The notes under the pieces are model-generated. The model was not told the DNA's origin. It did not search any database and saw only the letters and a list, made by a program, of their open reading frames with translations. The position numbers were made by a program, and so were the translations under genes. Below, in pieces: positions 34,236 to 44,591 of a stretch of 64,000 nt of DNA; position 1 is the first letter of the stretch, and each line of letters opens with the position of its first letter. This DNA comes from Larix kaempferi (lineage: Eukaryota > Streptophyta > Pinopsida > Pinales > Pinaceae), in NCBI GenBank assembly GCA_027924585.1, contig BSBM01001448.1, forward strand, positions 1 through 64,000, written 5' to 3'.

Positions 34236-35870
34236 CTTAGACCATGGTATCCTTCCATTCTTTCTTTTCCGCCGCTTCTTCATAATTGGAAGGTTCTTTG
34301 TTCATGATATCATAGAGTAAAGTAACATAGCTGGTATGAGATCTAGTTCTCTTCTTTGCTCTGTGTTCTTCTTCTGGAATGCCATATCTTTCTCCATCTT
34401 GAATGAGTTCTCTAGCCCACGCAGGTTTCCTCTTGTGATATTTATTCTCACGGGGTGGATCTACAGGTTCTTGCGGATCTTCAATTTCACGATCTGCATC
34501 TGGAATTGCTTCAGTCATAGTAGTGTCTTGAAATCTAGTTTCCTTAGGTTCTTCATAATCTTCAACACGTGTCTTCCTTGATTTGATGAATGTAGAGTTT
34601 TCATCAAATGTCACATCCCTGCTGACATCAATCTTCTTGAACCTTAGAAAGTATATTCTGTAATCCTTCGAGCTTTCATTGTAACCCACAAAGATACCCT
34701 TCTTTCCTGAAGGATCTAGCTTGGTCCTCTTTTCCTTTGGGACATGAGTGTATACTGGACAACCAAATATTATGAGATGGCTGACTTCAAGTTTCTTACC
34801 AGAGAAGACCTCTTCTGGTGTCTTGTTGTCCAATATCTTGTGGGGTGTTCTGTTCTGCACATATACAGTTGTCCTAGTTGCTTCTTCCCATAGATGCATA
34901 GGAAGATCCTGGTCATGCAGCATTGCCCTTACTGCTTCCATGATTGTTCGATTCTTTCTTTCTGCAACTCCATTCTGTTGTGGATTGTAAGGAGCAGTCA
35001 ACTCCCTCTTAATCCCTGAATCACTGCATAACTTCTTGAAGTCACCTGAAGTGAATTCTTCACCATTGTCGGATCTGAATGTTTTGATCTTCTTATCAGT
35101 TTGGTTCTCCATCAAGGTTTTGAATTCCTTGAACTTATCAAACACTTCATTTTTGTTCTTCAAGAAGTAAACCCAAGTCTTCTTGGAGAAGTCATCAATG
35201 AAAGAGACATAGTAAACATACCCACTTAGAGAACTGGATGACATCGGACTGCATACATCCGAGTGGATGATTTCCAAGATTCCTTTAGCTTTGCTTTCAC
35301 TGCTTGGAAATGCTTTCTTTATGTTCTTTCCTTTTGCACATCCTTTGCAAACACCTTCATGCTTTGTCTTTATTTCAGGAAGACCCTCTACAGCTTTGCT
35401 TGCAATTGGAAGTGCCCTATAGTGCATATGGGCAAGTCTTCTATGCCAAAGTTCACTTGGCTCCATGGAATCATGCACCATGGCATGTTCAGGTTGTCCC
35501 TTCAATTTATACAATCCTCCCTCTTGCTCTCCAATCACCACTGCATCATCTATGGTTTTTCCCTTTTGCCACATTAGAACTTGGCCATCCACATATGCAA
35601 CCCTCATACCTTTTGCATCCAATGCAGATATGGAGAGTAGGTTCTTCTTGAGCCTAGGTACATAAAGAACTTTTTTCATCTTCAAGGACTTTCCAGAATC
35701 TAGGTTGTAGGAGGCTTCCCCACTTCCTTTGATAGGGTATTGATAATCATCCCCAAGTTTCACCTTATGGGGTGATTCATGTTCATATAGATTTACAAAA
35801 GATTCTTTAAACCCAGTCATGTGTTTGGAAGCCCCACTATCAATAAGCCAATCATTACAACCATGAGAGA
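34236..35870 (-). pseudogene. Copia4 protease and integrase (intact frame)
   Basis: In the 658-codon frame running from 36213, the protease loop is WLIDSGASKHMTG (DSG at residues 125-127, about 35833-35841). The integrase zinc site is H257, H262, C289 and C292 (LWHRRLAHMH, CKGCAKG). The catalytic triad is D319 (HSDVCSP), D382 (RSDNGEEF) and E418 (NGVAERKN), with 35 residues between the second Asp and Glu, the retroviral DD35E spacing. VGYNESSKDYR marks the C-terminal part. An acidic linker leads to RT. All key residues are kept. I call it a pseudogene because the polyprotein is broken elsewhere. Confidence 0.9.
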
Positions 35871-36793
35871 TAGTACCTATGAGAGCAGAGATTAGAACAT
35901 ACTCTTCTTCACTTGATGAGTCATCATCATCACTTTCAGATCTAGCCTTCTTCTTGGGAGGTTCATCATCCTCAGCAGCATGAGCATGATATTTTCTTTT
36001 GTTTCCCTTCTTTTTTTTGTTGAAGTTGTTATTGTTTTCCTTCTTGTTCTTGGAACAATCTGGGGCAAAGTGCCCTTTCTCATTACATGTGAAACATCTT
36101 AGATGTTTCCTATTTTTAGAGTGGTGAGAAGGTCTCTTAGAATGAGAATGCTCCCCCTTGAACTTGCTTCCCTTCTTGGTGTGAGCAGTGAGAGCTTGAT
36201 CTTCATTTCCCATCTTTTCTTCTCAAGCCACAAGCCTTGCTTCTTCTTGAGAGCATTCCTCCCACAGTCTACTGAAAGAGATCAATTTCTTTCTTGCACA
36301 TATTCCTTGAATAAAAGAGTCCCATGACCTAGGTAGGCCATTCAAAGTGGTCATTAACAACTTCACCATTGTCTACTACTTCATCCACAGCTTCAAGTTG
36401 TTCCTTGATCTGAGAGACCTTGGAGAAGTAAGATTGAATGGTCTCTCCATTCAACAGTTTGACCCCTTTCAATTGATTCCATAGAGTCATCTTCCGATTT
36501 ATGTTCTTCCCTTCAAATAGCTTGGTCAAAGAGTCAAACATCTCCTTGGGTGTCTTCAGAGATGACACATGTGGTATGAGATGTTCTTTGATAGAATCAA
36601 CAAAGATTCTCTTTTCCTTGACCAAGTTCTTCTTATGCAATACCTTAGCCTCTTCATCCTCTGGGATAGGGACCTCAGAGCTGATGTAGGTGTCCAATTC
36701 ATTTTCTTCCATGATTAACCCAATCCTATACTTCTATGCTCGGAAGTTATCGGCCCCTTTAAGCTTATCCTCAAGCTTGGTGTGGTGAGACAT
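35871..36793 (-). pseudogene. Copia4 Gag
   Basis: The start is the ATG at 36793 (MSHHTKLEDKLKGADNFRA), the first ATG in frame with the gag domain. A TAG at 36734-36736 interrupts it after 19 codons at the place of the usual Trp. Then IGLIMEENELDTYIS, KTPKEMFDSLTKLFEG and LWNQLKGVKL show the UBN2-type capsid. A one-base insertion near 36365 shifts the frame, and a TGA lies near 36220. The zinc knuckle CFTCNEKGHFAPDC (36055-36096) is followed by Lys/Asn-rich and acidic stretches up to the protease. Gag and Pol are in one frame apart from these lesions. Confidence 0.85.
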
Positions 36794-36838
36794 CTTAAAG
36801 AATACTTAAAATAGAAATAGAGAAGATTTAGGTCTTAC
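36726..36838 (-). other. 113-bp GT...AG segment absent from Copia3 and Copia5
   Basis: On the minus strand the segment begins GTAAGACCTAAATC and ends GAAGTATAG. The flanks are AAATCAAGTG and GATTGGGTTAATC. In Copia3 (20624/20625) and Copia5 (59338/59339) the two flanks are joined directly. It holds the gag ATG. It has the borders of a spliceosomal intron. Confidence 0.65.
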
Positions 36839-37355
36839 CACTTGATTTGCTGAAAATTGGATTTGGTCTCGGATTAGGGTTTGTCAGAGAAACCCTAAAA
36901 ATTCAAAATGTGAATTTCAACTTTCCGAAAGGATAGAAAGATGCACCTTGATGAGATGATCATCCTGGTATACTCAGAATTTGATTTCTGCAAAGTTTCA
37001 CCCTTCAGAAGTGCCTTTTAGTCTTCCCGGATTCACTTAGGAGGACCTTGAATTAGGGTTTGAGTTTCCCAGAGTTTTACCCAACCAAAAATATTGATCC
37101 AAATATCCAAACTTCGATTTTTCCAAGGAGCTTTTAGCTGTGTCTTCAGATTTCAGAAATTCCTATTTTTTAGGAAACCCTAATTTTTAGGGCCAAAACT
37201 CAAAGTGCTCAAAATTTAATTCTGATTGGACAGATAGATTCACCTAGCCGATGAGAGTCAATCTATCATATTACGTTTCCAAAATCTGTGGAGAGAAACC
37301 CAATAAACAAGAAACCCTGGTTTCCATCACTGCACAATGTCTTCCTCTCAGGTTA
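36839..37355 (-). other. Copia4 leader
   Basis: Non-coding stretch between the primer site and the putative donor site. Aligns with the right part of the Copia3 and Copia5 leaders. Confidence 0.7.
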
Positions 37356-37367
37356 GCTCTGATACCA
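37356..37367 (-). other. Copia4 primer binding site
   Basis: GCTCTGATACCA on the plus strand is TGGTATCAGAGC on the minus strand, adjacent to the 5' LTR. Exact initiator-tRNA-Met complement. Confidence 0.9.
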
Positions 37368-37961
37368 TGTTAATTTTGAGCATTATTTCAAGATACTCTA
37401 GGATCTTTACTGAGAGAATAACATGTACAGTATATCAATGCGTATCAATCATAGCAATCATGTCAATCATCACAAGAAGCAAACATAAGAGACAATAGAC
37501 ACATAGAGTTTCCGTGGGGAAAACCCTAAGGTGAAAAACCCCACAACTTCCTCAGAGATAGATAGAGCAATGATACAACCAAAGTACAACCAAAGTACAT
37601 AGATATAGACTCCTCCTAGAAGTTGATCCTCCTCCTGACATGTGCGCCACTTTCTGAGTGAAGGAAGAGTGATTTCTGAAGTGATCAAAATAGAGATCGG
37701 GAGATCTCTATTTATACTTGTCCTGACTTCCCAATAAACTTATGGGGCCGACTTGTCTAGCTTAGCACAATAACCTCATGTTACATTAATCCGGGCCGAC
37801 CCCTTACAAGGTGGTCTAATAATCCATCGGCAAGTTAACACACTTGCGACACTTGTCAATACAAATGACGACACTTCCGTGTATAGGAATAATACATCTC
37901 TATAGGAGTACAATATATATATATATATGAAATACATTCCGAAGTTACATATACATCAACA
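37368..37961 (-). repeat. Copia4 5' LTR
   Basis: Length 594 bp. The same TATA box/hairpin arrangement lies at 37689-37716. Ends match the 3' LTR. Confidence 0.9.
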
Positions 37962-38159
37962 ACACACACACACACACACACACATATATCTTTTGGGTGG
38001 TCCCAAAAGCCCTTGTTTTTGACCTATCTCAAAACACTTGAATCATGCTAATCATTTTGGTGTATATCCATCACAACCCTATTTTGGTAGATCTAGCCCT
38101 TATTATTTTATAGTCCATAATTTTCCTCCCCCATGGTACACAATTGCAACCAAATCAAC
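37962..38159 (+). other. Gypsy1 unit 2 leader, right part
   Basis: Starts with the rest of the (AC)n repeat, then matches 14610-14779 (GGTGGTCCCA.AAGCCCTT; CACAACCCTAT.TTGGTAGATC). Confidence 0.65.
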
Positions 38160-38378
38160 ATGGATAATTTCAACAAGAATCCACCCCACCCGAATATGAA
38201 CCAATCAACTCTGCCTCCCAACCTTCAAACCCTAGCCTCTGTACTTATGGAAACATATCATAAATTCATCCAGAAGATGACCAATCATGACCTTTCTACT
38301 GACTTATATTTCTCAACATGTTCAATATGCTAAACGATTCAATATTCCAATCAATGAAGTTGTGGTAAATGAAGATCG

Positions 38379-39400
38379 TGTTGGCGGATATTTCTACCCT
38401 ATAGTCAGGAAACTAAACTATCAACTTGGTTGGGGTGACAGGTAAGTGCATTTATGTCATTACAGAGGTGTTTACAAAAGAAATAGATTACAGATTTAGA
38501 GAACATACCTTGTACTGGAGTCTGATCCTAGCCTTGACCCAGTCTTGTGTCCAGCTCTCAAATCTACTTTCTTTCAGCAAACCTGAAACAACAATACCTT
38601 CCTCAAACACTTTGGGCAACATATAAATCATAAAATAAACAAAGATTATGTTTAATATCCAGTATTGACCAAAATGAATCCAACTCAAAATGCCATTTTA
38701 TAACACCTTCAGATTGGAACAAGGAAACACTTCAACCTTTATTTGTCAAAATAGTATGCAGTACAAATATACCTGATAATGAAGCAGGCTCCTGCAACTA
38801 GATCCTGGGCTCTGGCTCTGCTCTGGTCTGAATGTCTTCTGCAACAGTTTCTCCATTAACTCATCCTCTCATTCTTTAGTAATCATTTGCATTCATAATT
38901 TCTTCTAACCTTGCTCCCTTAGCCTTCTAGGAATTTATAGGTTTAAGGAAGCAGTTCAAGTCGATGAGGAGGTTGGGGAAGTTAAGAAACTGACTTCAAC
39001 TAATCCTCTTCGATGGATTAATATATTTTTTAATCATTTTTTAAGATACACGCGACTATTACACAGTGGAGTAGCGTATAGGGCGCTACTCTATTGTTTG
39101 AGGAATAGCGCTCATTTAGTTTTAAATTCCGAGCGCTACTTTGATAATAAGGAGTAGCGTATATATTGATATGGGCGCTACTATTATGCACTGGAGTCGC
39201 GTATGGGCGCTAGTCTCTTTAAGTAGAGTAGCGCTCATACCTCAAAATGATATTTTTGTATGTTTTCCAGTATTCTCAGGAAATGGGATGAGTTGTCATA
39301 ATATCTAAGGTCAACATGCTCCTCCATCCAAGTTGTCCTTTTGTGTGATCAACAGCTCAGGGTGATCACGGACGGAGAGGTGCAAGTTTGACCTATAACA
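38379..39400. mobile_element. 1,022-bp solo LTR with a GTAGCGC/GCGCTAC array
   Basis: It starts TGTTGGCGG and ends CCTATAACA. GATCG flanks it on both sides (38374-38378 and 39401-39405), and unit 1 is uninterrupted at the equivalent place (near 14955). The TG...CA ends and the 5-bp duplication fit an LTR left after internal recombination. The inside has a set of inverted GAGTAGCG / CGCTACTC words (39069-39236). On the minus strand there is a 66-codon frame with RFESWTQDWVKARIRLQYK bounded by splice-like strings. Confidence 0.7.
39069..39236. repeat. Array of GAGTAGCG and CGCTACTC hairpin units
   Basis: About nine copies of the 7-8-bp word alternate in orientation: 39070, 39083, 39105, 39132, 39152, 39175, 39194 (variant), 39207 (variant) and 39226. 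The pairs GAGTAGCG/CGCTACTC (39070-39091), TAGCGCTC/GAGCGCTA (about 39105-39138) and AGTAGCG/CGCTACT (39154-39182) can each fold. Confidence 0.75.
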
Positions 39401-40330
39401 GATCGAGGCTCTCACTCTCTATTCCCAAAAAACTAGCCTCACTCCTTTGAGGATACAACTTCCTGGCATTGTTTTTTGAAGATTGACAATATGTGTAAAT
39501 TTGATGGTTTCAACCCCTCAGGTTGGAAGATCCAAATGGAACAATATTTTTCTCTCCATGGAATTACAAAAGATTTTTAGAAGTTGAAAATTGGGGTTTT
39601 GTATTTAGATTTTGAATAATGGCAATGGTGGTAGTGGTACCATAAATCTTGTCGTTGTTATGTCCCTTGGAGCCAATTTGTGAATATTATTCAAGAGAGT
39701 TTTGACAATGACAGTCACTATTTGGGCAGGTTGACCAAATTTCTCCAAATTGGCAATGCTCTAGACTATATTACAACATTTGAGCAATTAACAATCTGGA
39801 CATAAATTCTCTCTGATTCTCTTTTTTGGGAAAGTTTCATTAGTGGCCTCAAGGAGGAAATTCGTGCACATTCTCTTATGCATCAACCCTCCACTTGGTT
39901 GGAATCTTGTGATAGAGTCGGAGAAGCTTAATTGGTGATCAATTTCCAACCCAAGTTCCCTTCATTTCCTACTCGCACTGTGTCTCCCATGGCTCCTCCT
40001 CCTAGAAAATCTACCACCTTATCATTCTGCATCCACAAATTGAACTCAGATGCCATGAATGAGCGTCATCATCTGGACCTTTTCTATAACCGCGATAAAA
40101 AATATTTTAGACAACATAAATTTAAAGAACACATTATTCTAAATTGTGGAAAACCCCCATGAGGCCCTAGAGGACAACACCCTGGAGTTAATATTGAACT
40201 AGAAGTGGACAATCAACTGCCAACCATTGAAGATGTTCCTCATATGATAGTTCCTAAGGAGAAACCACAAATTTCACTTCATGCTTTATCATGGTTTTAT
40301 ACAACTCAAACACTGAAATTGATTGGCTAC

Positions 40331-40650
40331 ATAAAGCATAAAAAAATTTATTGTGTTAATTGACAGTGGAAAAACCCATAATTTCACTCAATGACTTAGG
40401 GGTGAAGATACCCATTGTTATATCCACCCCATCTCCAATTTACATAGTATAATAGCCAATGGTGGTACAATGGAATGTGGTGGCCATTATGAAAATTCCA
40501 AATTCCAAATGGGGGACTTCCATCTCAAAACCCATATGTTTTCTATTGACATGGGTGGTTGTGATATGGTTTTGGGTGTTGAATGGCTCGGGACTTTGGG
40601 TCTTGTCACAATGTATTTCAAGTAACTCTATCTCAGTTTTACTCAGGCCA
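40331..40650 (+). pseudogene. Gypsy1 unit 2 protease
   Basis: VLIDSGKTHNF holds an intact D-S-G loop. A GGTMECGGHYENSKFQMGD block, then THMFSIDMGG, MVLGVEWLGTLGLVT give the rest of a gypsy aspartic protease. A stop follows the loop near 40398, so it is not one frame. Confidence 0.7.
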
Positions 40651-40959
40651 TAGACACACATTACCTCCATGGGATGAAACCTTGTTCATTGGAACTTATA
40701 TTATCCCATTGTATGGAGAAATTGTTGAAGAAAGGCCACTTTGGTGTCATTGCTAAGTTCCATGCCATCCAAGTTATTGAAATCCCACACTAGATATTTA
40801 TCCTAACTTGAAAATAGGTTGTCTCCTAGTATTGATAGGTTTTCGAGGCACCCAAGGTTTTATTTTCATCCCATGGGAAACATGACCATGGAATTCCTTT
40901 AATTCTTGGTAGTCAACCCCCAAATGTCTGCCCTTATCTCCACCCTTTTGTATAGAATA

Positions 40960-41720
40960 ATGAAATTGAAAAAATCATTCAAGAATTATTTGCAGCTAGT
41001 GTTATTCATTCTAGTATAAGAACTTATTCTTTACTAGTAGTTATAGTCCTTAAAATGAATAAATTGGAACATGTGTATTTATTTCTAGGATTTCAACAAA
41101 TTAATGATCAAAGATAAATTATAAATTCCCCATTCCTACCATTGGCGATGTCTTATATGAGTTGTGTGGAACCAAATTATTTACCAAAATCGACCTTTGT
41201 TCAGGCTACCATCAAATCATGATGAAAGATATGGCTACACCCAATATTTCTTTCCACACTCATGAGGGTCATTATGAGTTCTTGGTCACGCCATTCGGCC
41301 TTTGCAATTCCCCCTCCACTTTTCAAAGTCTCATGATTAATATTTTCCACCCCTTCCTTTGCTCTTTTGTCTTGGTTTTCTTCGATGATATCTTGGTCTA
41401 CAATCTCACACGGAAAGGCCACCTCCAACATGTTGCTTGTACCTTACAATTAATAAAAGAGTAACATTTACTTTTGAAATTCTCCAAATTTGCTTTTGGG
41501 TTGACCGAGGTTGAATACTTGGGTAATATTGTGAGTTAGGATTGGGTAAGGGTCAGTCCCATGAAAGTTGAAGTTATGAAGAATTAGCCCCACCCCAATA
41601 CTCTTAAGAGCTTCAAAGGGTTCCTTGGACTTACTGGCTACTACTATAAGTTTGTAGCAAACTATGGGAAGATTTCAAATCCTCTTACAACATCGCTCAA
41701 AAGGAAAACTTTCTCATGAA
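40960..41720 (+). pseudogene. Gypsy1 unit 2 reverse transcriptase
   Basis: From 41162 one frame gives LFTKIDLCSGYHQIMM, FHTHEGHYEFLVTPFGLCN, TFQSLM and FFDDILVY (near 41378-41402), the intact catalytic motif. Fingers sequence before it (about 40985-41160) is broken. After a stop at 41464 the thumb follows: FAFGLTEVEYLG and LKSFKGFLGLTGYYYKF. The better-kept of the two Gypsy1 RTs. Confidence 0.8.
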
Positions 41721-42265
41721 ATGAGGTAGTGCAGCAAGCCTTCTCACACTAAAGGAGACTATGTGTACTATGCCTCTATTAAGCATGTTGAATTTCACTA
41801 AGACATTCATCCTAGAATGTGATGATTTTATCCATTGAGTGGGAGTAGTCTTATTGCAAGAAGGACATTAATCAGCCTTTACCAGTAAGGAGCTCTGTGA
41901 TCAAAACTTAGGCAAATCCACCTACGAGAAATAAATGATGTTTATCCTTCATGTAGTTGAGATATGTTGATGATATTTAATAGGGTTGCATTACCAAATA
42001 AAGACGAACCATCATAGTCTCAGGTATTTCTTGGAACAATGGTTGTCCTTTCCAAAGCAACATAAATGGGTTACCGCGATAATGGATTATGATTATTATA
42101 TCATATATAAGAAGATTCACGACAATGTGGTAGTAGATGATATTTCTAGGAAACTTGAAGAGTAGGATTAACTCTTTTCCTTATCCTTACCAGTAATAGG
42201 ATGGCTCGACGAAGCTAGATAGGAATGGTCAACAATGCAAGATATTTCTTTGACCTTTGTGCTTG
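41721..42265 (+). pseudogene. Gypsy1 unit 2 RNase H remnant
   Basis: TFILECDDF (near 41806) is the start of the gypsy RNase H domain, and FTSKELC- and STYEK-like strings follow. Near 42140 an ISRKLEE string closes it. Only about 110 bp separate this from the purine tract. The integrase zinc finger and core are not there. Confidence 0.6.
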
Positions 42266-42280
42266 AACTAAGGAGAGATA

Positions 42281-43000
42281 TGGTACATCTCTAGTCCTTG
42301 TACCTTATATATATGATCAATAAATCATTAAAGTATCTAAACAGATAATTAGAATGACTAGACATTTCATGGTAGAGGGATTTAAACATTAAATGGTCTT
42401 CTGATTCATAAGGAACATGCTTGATGATTCTGGCTCATTGCTCAAGTATCATATGACAAACAATTTTTTATAATGCAGATGTTACATACCACATTTGATA
42501 TTGAGCCCAACATATTATGAATAAATGTAATAAGGCCTATTTGTTAGGGACCTACATTAACCTGCCTTACTTTTGGAATTAGTCATAAATTTCTTAAGGA
42601 CATCTCTTTAAAATAAGGTTGAGTAACTTAGTGTTCATCAATCAATGTAAAAAGGGTCTCTTTATTAATTAAGTCCTAGTAGGAAGTTGTATTTGTTAAT
42701 TATTTTACCATGTAAAGTAGTTAGGGTTTTGGATATGAGAAACCTGTTTAAATAGCTACAAGCTTTGTCGAGAATCATTGTAATGGAGCTCTGTTCATGT
42801 GAAAGGTTGTCCTACCTTATAAAGAGGCCCATGAACATTTTTCCTTGAATTTTTTTCTCATAATATAAATATCATTTACCCTTAGATTCATCTTTCTATA
42901 GTCTAATGTTTATTGTTCTGCTCTATAGATTATGGTATATTGCATCTCAACCTTTATATATCCTCTGTTGTTTTAAGTTACAAGGCTAAATAACACCACA
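42281..43000 (+). repeat. Gypsy1 LTR C
   Basis: Length 720 bp, starting TGGTACATC and ending AACACCACA. The purine tract lies before it (42266-42280). The primer site after it is decayed (43002-43014), followed by 75 bp of Gypsy1 leader. Confidence 0.7.
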
Positions 43001-43092
43001 ATTGTTTTCAAAGCTACTTTCCTAAGCCAATGTGCTTCCAATATTTTATAGAATTTATTAAGGCTAGAGATGTGTTCTGACGTCTTTTAAGA

Positions 43093-43500
43093 ATTCGAAG
43101 TGATTGAGATTGTAGATGATAGCCAACCTTATCCTTCACTATTGGGATAGATTGCGCAATGGATAACCTCGCAATTATCAACTTGAAAAAGAAGCAGATG
43201 ATATTTGAAGGAGAAGATTTCAGGGTCATTGCACCCTTGGATCCTTCACAAGGGCCTAGATACACCGAACCAATAAGAGAAGAATGCAAATCTCAAGACT
43301 TGGATCATATCTACAAGATGACAGTGAATCGGGCAGATTATGTCAACCCAACTGATGATGGAACACTGTGTTGGCGATGTGACAGTTCTTGCATATCAGA
43401 CTTAGATGCAAGGATAGAGAATTGGCAGAGAAGAATGCATGAAGTATCTGCAAGAAGATGTGCGGAGCTCATGAGATCACTGTGCTGGATTGGAGCATAG
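43093..43500 (+). pseudogene. Gypsy D protease end and linker
   Basis: EVIEIVDDSQPYPSLLG (near 43096) then, after a one-base loss, MDNLAIINLKKKQMIFEGEDFRVIAPLDP. This is the C-terminal part of the protease domain, aligned with 48490-48650 in Gypsy E. A linker with WQRRMHEVSARRCA is shared with E (WQNRMHEVP). Confidence 0.7.
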
Positions 43501-43514
43501 GTAAGTCCAATCCT

Positions 43515-44160
43515 TACTTATGATGGCTTGAATAATATTCATAAATTTTTTCAAGAATATCTTATATCAGTTTCAGATTAACATAAGATAGCATCATTGG
43601 ATACAACACTGCGCACTACACCTATTAAATGGTGGGCTATGCATATGCAGAATATGACCACGTGGGAGGAATGTAAGCATATGATGGAGATCAAATTTCT
43701 AGAAGAAACTGAATTTTTACAAGTGAAATATAATGGACAAACTGATCCTAGAGATCACGTATACTAGTGTTTGAAAGCATGGACACATAGACCACAAACA
43801 AAACGGGTTCATATGTTTGTACACAAATTAGAGTAGATTCCAAAGAACCGATACACATAAACAAAACTTCGCAGGGGAACGGTAAAATGGTCTATCATGA
43901 TTAAGAACTTCCAAGTGAATTTCATCTTTGAAGATGAATGTCCAAGTATAAATGAGGCATTACAGGTCATAAAAAAGAAGGTATTCAACGACACACCAGA
44001 ACCTGTATATCACCAACTAGAATGGAAAAGACAGCTAGAACATGCCTTGGAATGTTATAACTTCACTTTAGATGAAGATGAAGAGGAAAGCGATGATGAT
44101 GACCCGCACAATATTAATATACTTGACTCGAAAGGAAAGCACGAAGTCGAAGACCTCCAT
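43515..44160 (+). pseudogene. Gypsy D second capsid-like domain
   Basis: Lies between protease and RT. IKWWAMHMQNMTTWEECKHMM, KYNGQTDPRDHVY, RVHMFVHKLE and MIKNFQVNFIFEDECPS match, in order and spacing, the domain at 48894-49500 in Gypsy E. The NGQTDPRDH...W...F pattern is that of a plant retrotransposon capsid. Three or more stops interrupt it. An acidic stretch (DEDEEESDDDDP, near 44075-44105) follows. Confidence 0.65.
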
Positions 44161-44168
44161 TAGAAATT

Positions 44169-44591
44169 TTGGATCTAAATAATCCTGTAAAAACTTGGAA
44201 AGTGAACATTGGAACTACTGAAGAACCAAAGTTCACTTCTATGGGCGATTATTGGGACGAAGAGACGGTTGCGCAGATAGCAGATTTACTTTGGGAATAC
44301 AAAGACTTATTTCCTATGATTATTTTTGAAATTAAAGGCATTTTGGGTGACTTGGGGGTTATGAAAATATGTCATAATCTGGATGCAAAGCCCATTAAGC
44401 ATAGACATTATCAACTCAATCCAAGATACAAAGAAAGGGTAAAAGCAGAGCCTAATAAGATGCTCGACGTAGGAATCATTGAACCTGTAGAAGAGTCAGA
44501 ATGGATAAGTCCCATGGTTATCTAGGAAAAGAAAACTAAAGGCGAAATTAGGATCTGTGTAGATCTTAGCAAGCTAACCGATGCATCACTT
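44169..44591 (+). pseudogene. Gypsy D reverse transcriptase, left part
   Basis: WKVNIGTTEEPKFTSMGDYWD, LLWEYKDLFP, FEIKGILGDLG, then MLDVGIIEPVEESEWISPMV and, after a stop at 44523, EIRICVDLSKLTDAS. These are the first RT blocks. It is cut by the Gypsy E 5' LTR at 44592. Confidence 0.8.

Larger units (their letters stand above)
30612..37961 (-). mobile_element. Copia4: Ty1/copia element, minus strand
   Basis: LTRs are 30612-31203 and 37368-37961. On the minus strand they start TGTTGAT and end AATTAACA. The primer site is 37356-37367 and the purine tract is 31204-31219. Its target duplication is hidden in the (AC)n repeat on both sides. It contains one gag-pol frame (36793 to 32752) with six visible lesions, the best-preserved coding region in the window, plus a 3' region with tandem repeats. 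Length 7,350 bp. Confidence 0.9.
38160..40330 (+). pseudogene. Gypsy1 unit 2 Gag, interrupted by a solo LTR
   Basis: The start MDNFNKNPPHPNMNQSTLPPNLQTL at 38160 matches unit 1. The capsid resumes at 39406 after the 1,022-bp solo LTR and runs through MCKFDGFNPSGWKIQMEQ-like sequence, FISGLKEEIRAHSLMHQP (near 39840) and a decayed knuckle region near 40090. An acidic linker (ELEVDNQLPTIEDV-like) leads to protease. Several stops and frame changes. Confidence 0.65.
5350..43090 (+). mobile_element. Gypsy1: head-to-tail Ty3/gypsy array (3 LTRs, 2 internal units)
   Basis: Three copies of one LTR lie in the same orientation: A 6136-6857, B 29124-29799, C 42281-43000. Each is preceded by a purine tract (CTAAGGAGA type) and followed by a primer-site-like sequence. 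Between A and B and between B and C lies the same series: leader, gag, protease, RT and RNase H. Removing Copia1 and Copia2 leaves about 4.3 kb in unit 1. Removing Copia4 and a solo LTR leaves about 4.1 kb in unit 2. LTR B serves both as 3' LTR of unit 1 and 5' LTR of unit 2. This pattern is expected from unequal LTR recombination. All copies are heavily mutated. Confidence 0.75.

Noticed and set aside
39069-39236. CACTA (En/Spm) subterminal repeats
   Set aside because: The borders are TG...CA with a 5-bp duplication and no CACTA termini, so a solo LTR explains it better. Kept as an open question in the findings.
43093-44591. Gypsy D as part of Gypsy1
   Set aside because: Its protease, second capsid-like domain and RT match Gypsy E, not Gypsy1. 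The join with the Gypsy1 leader near 43090 is a breakpoint.
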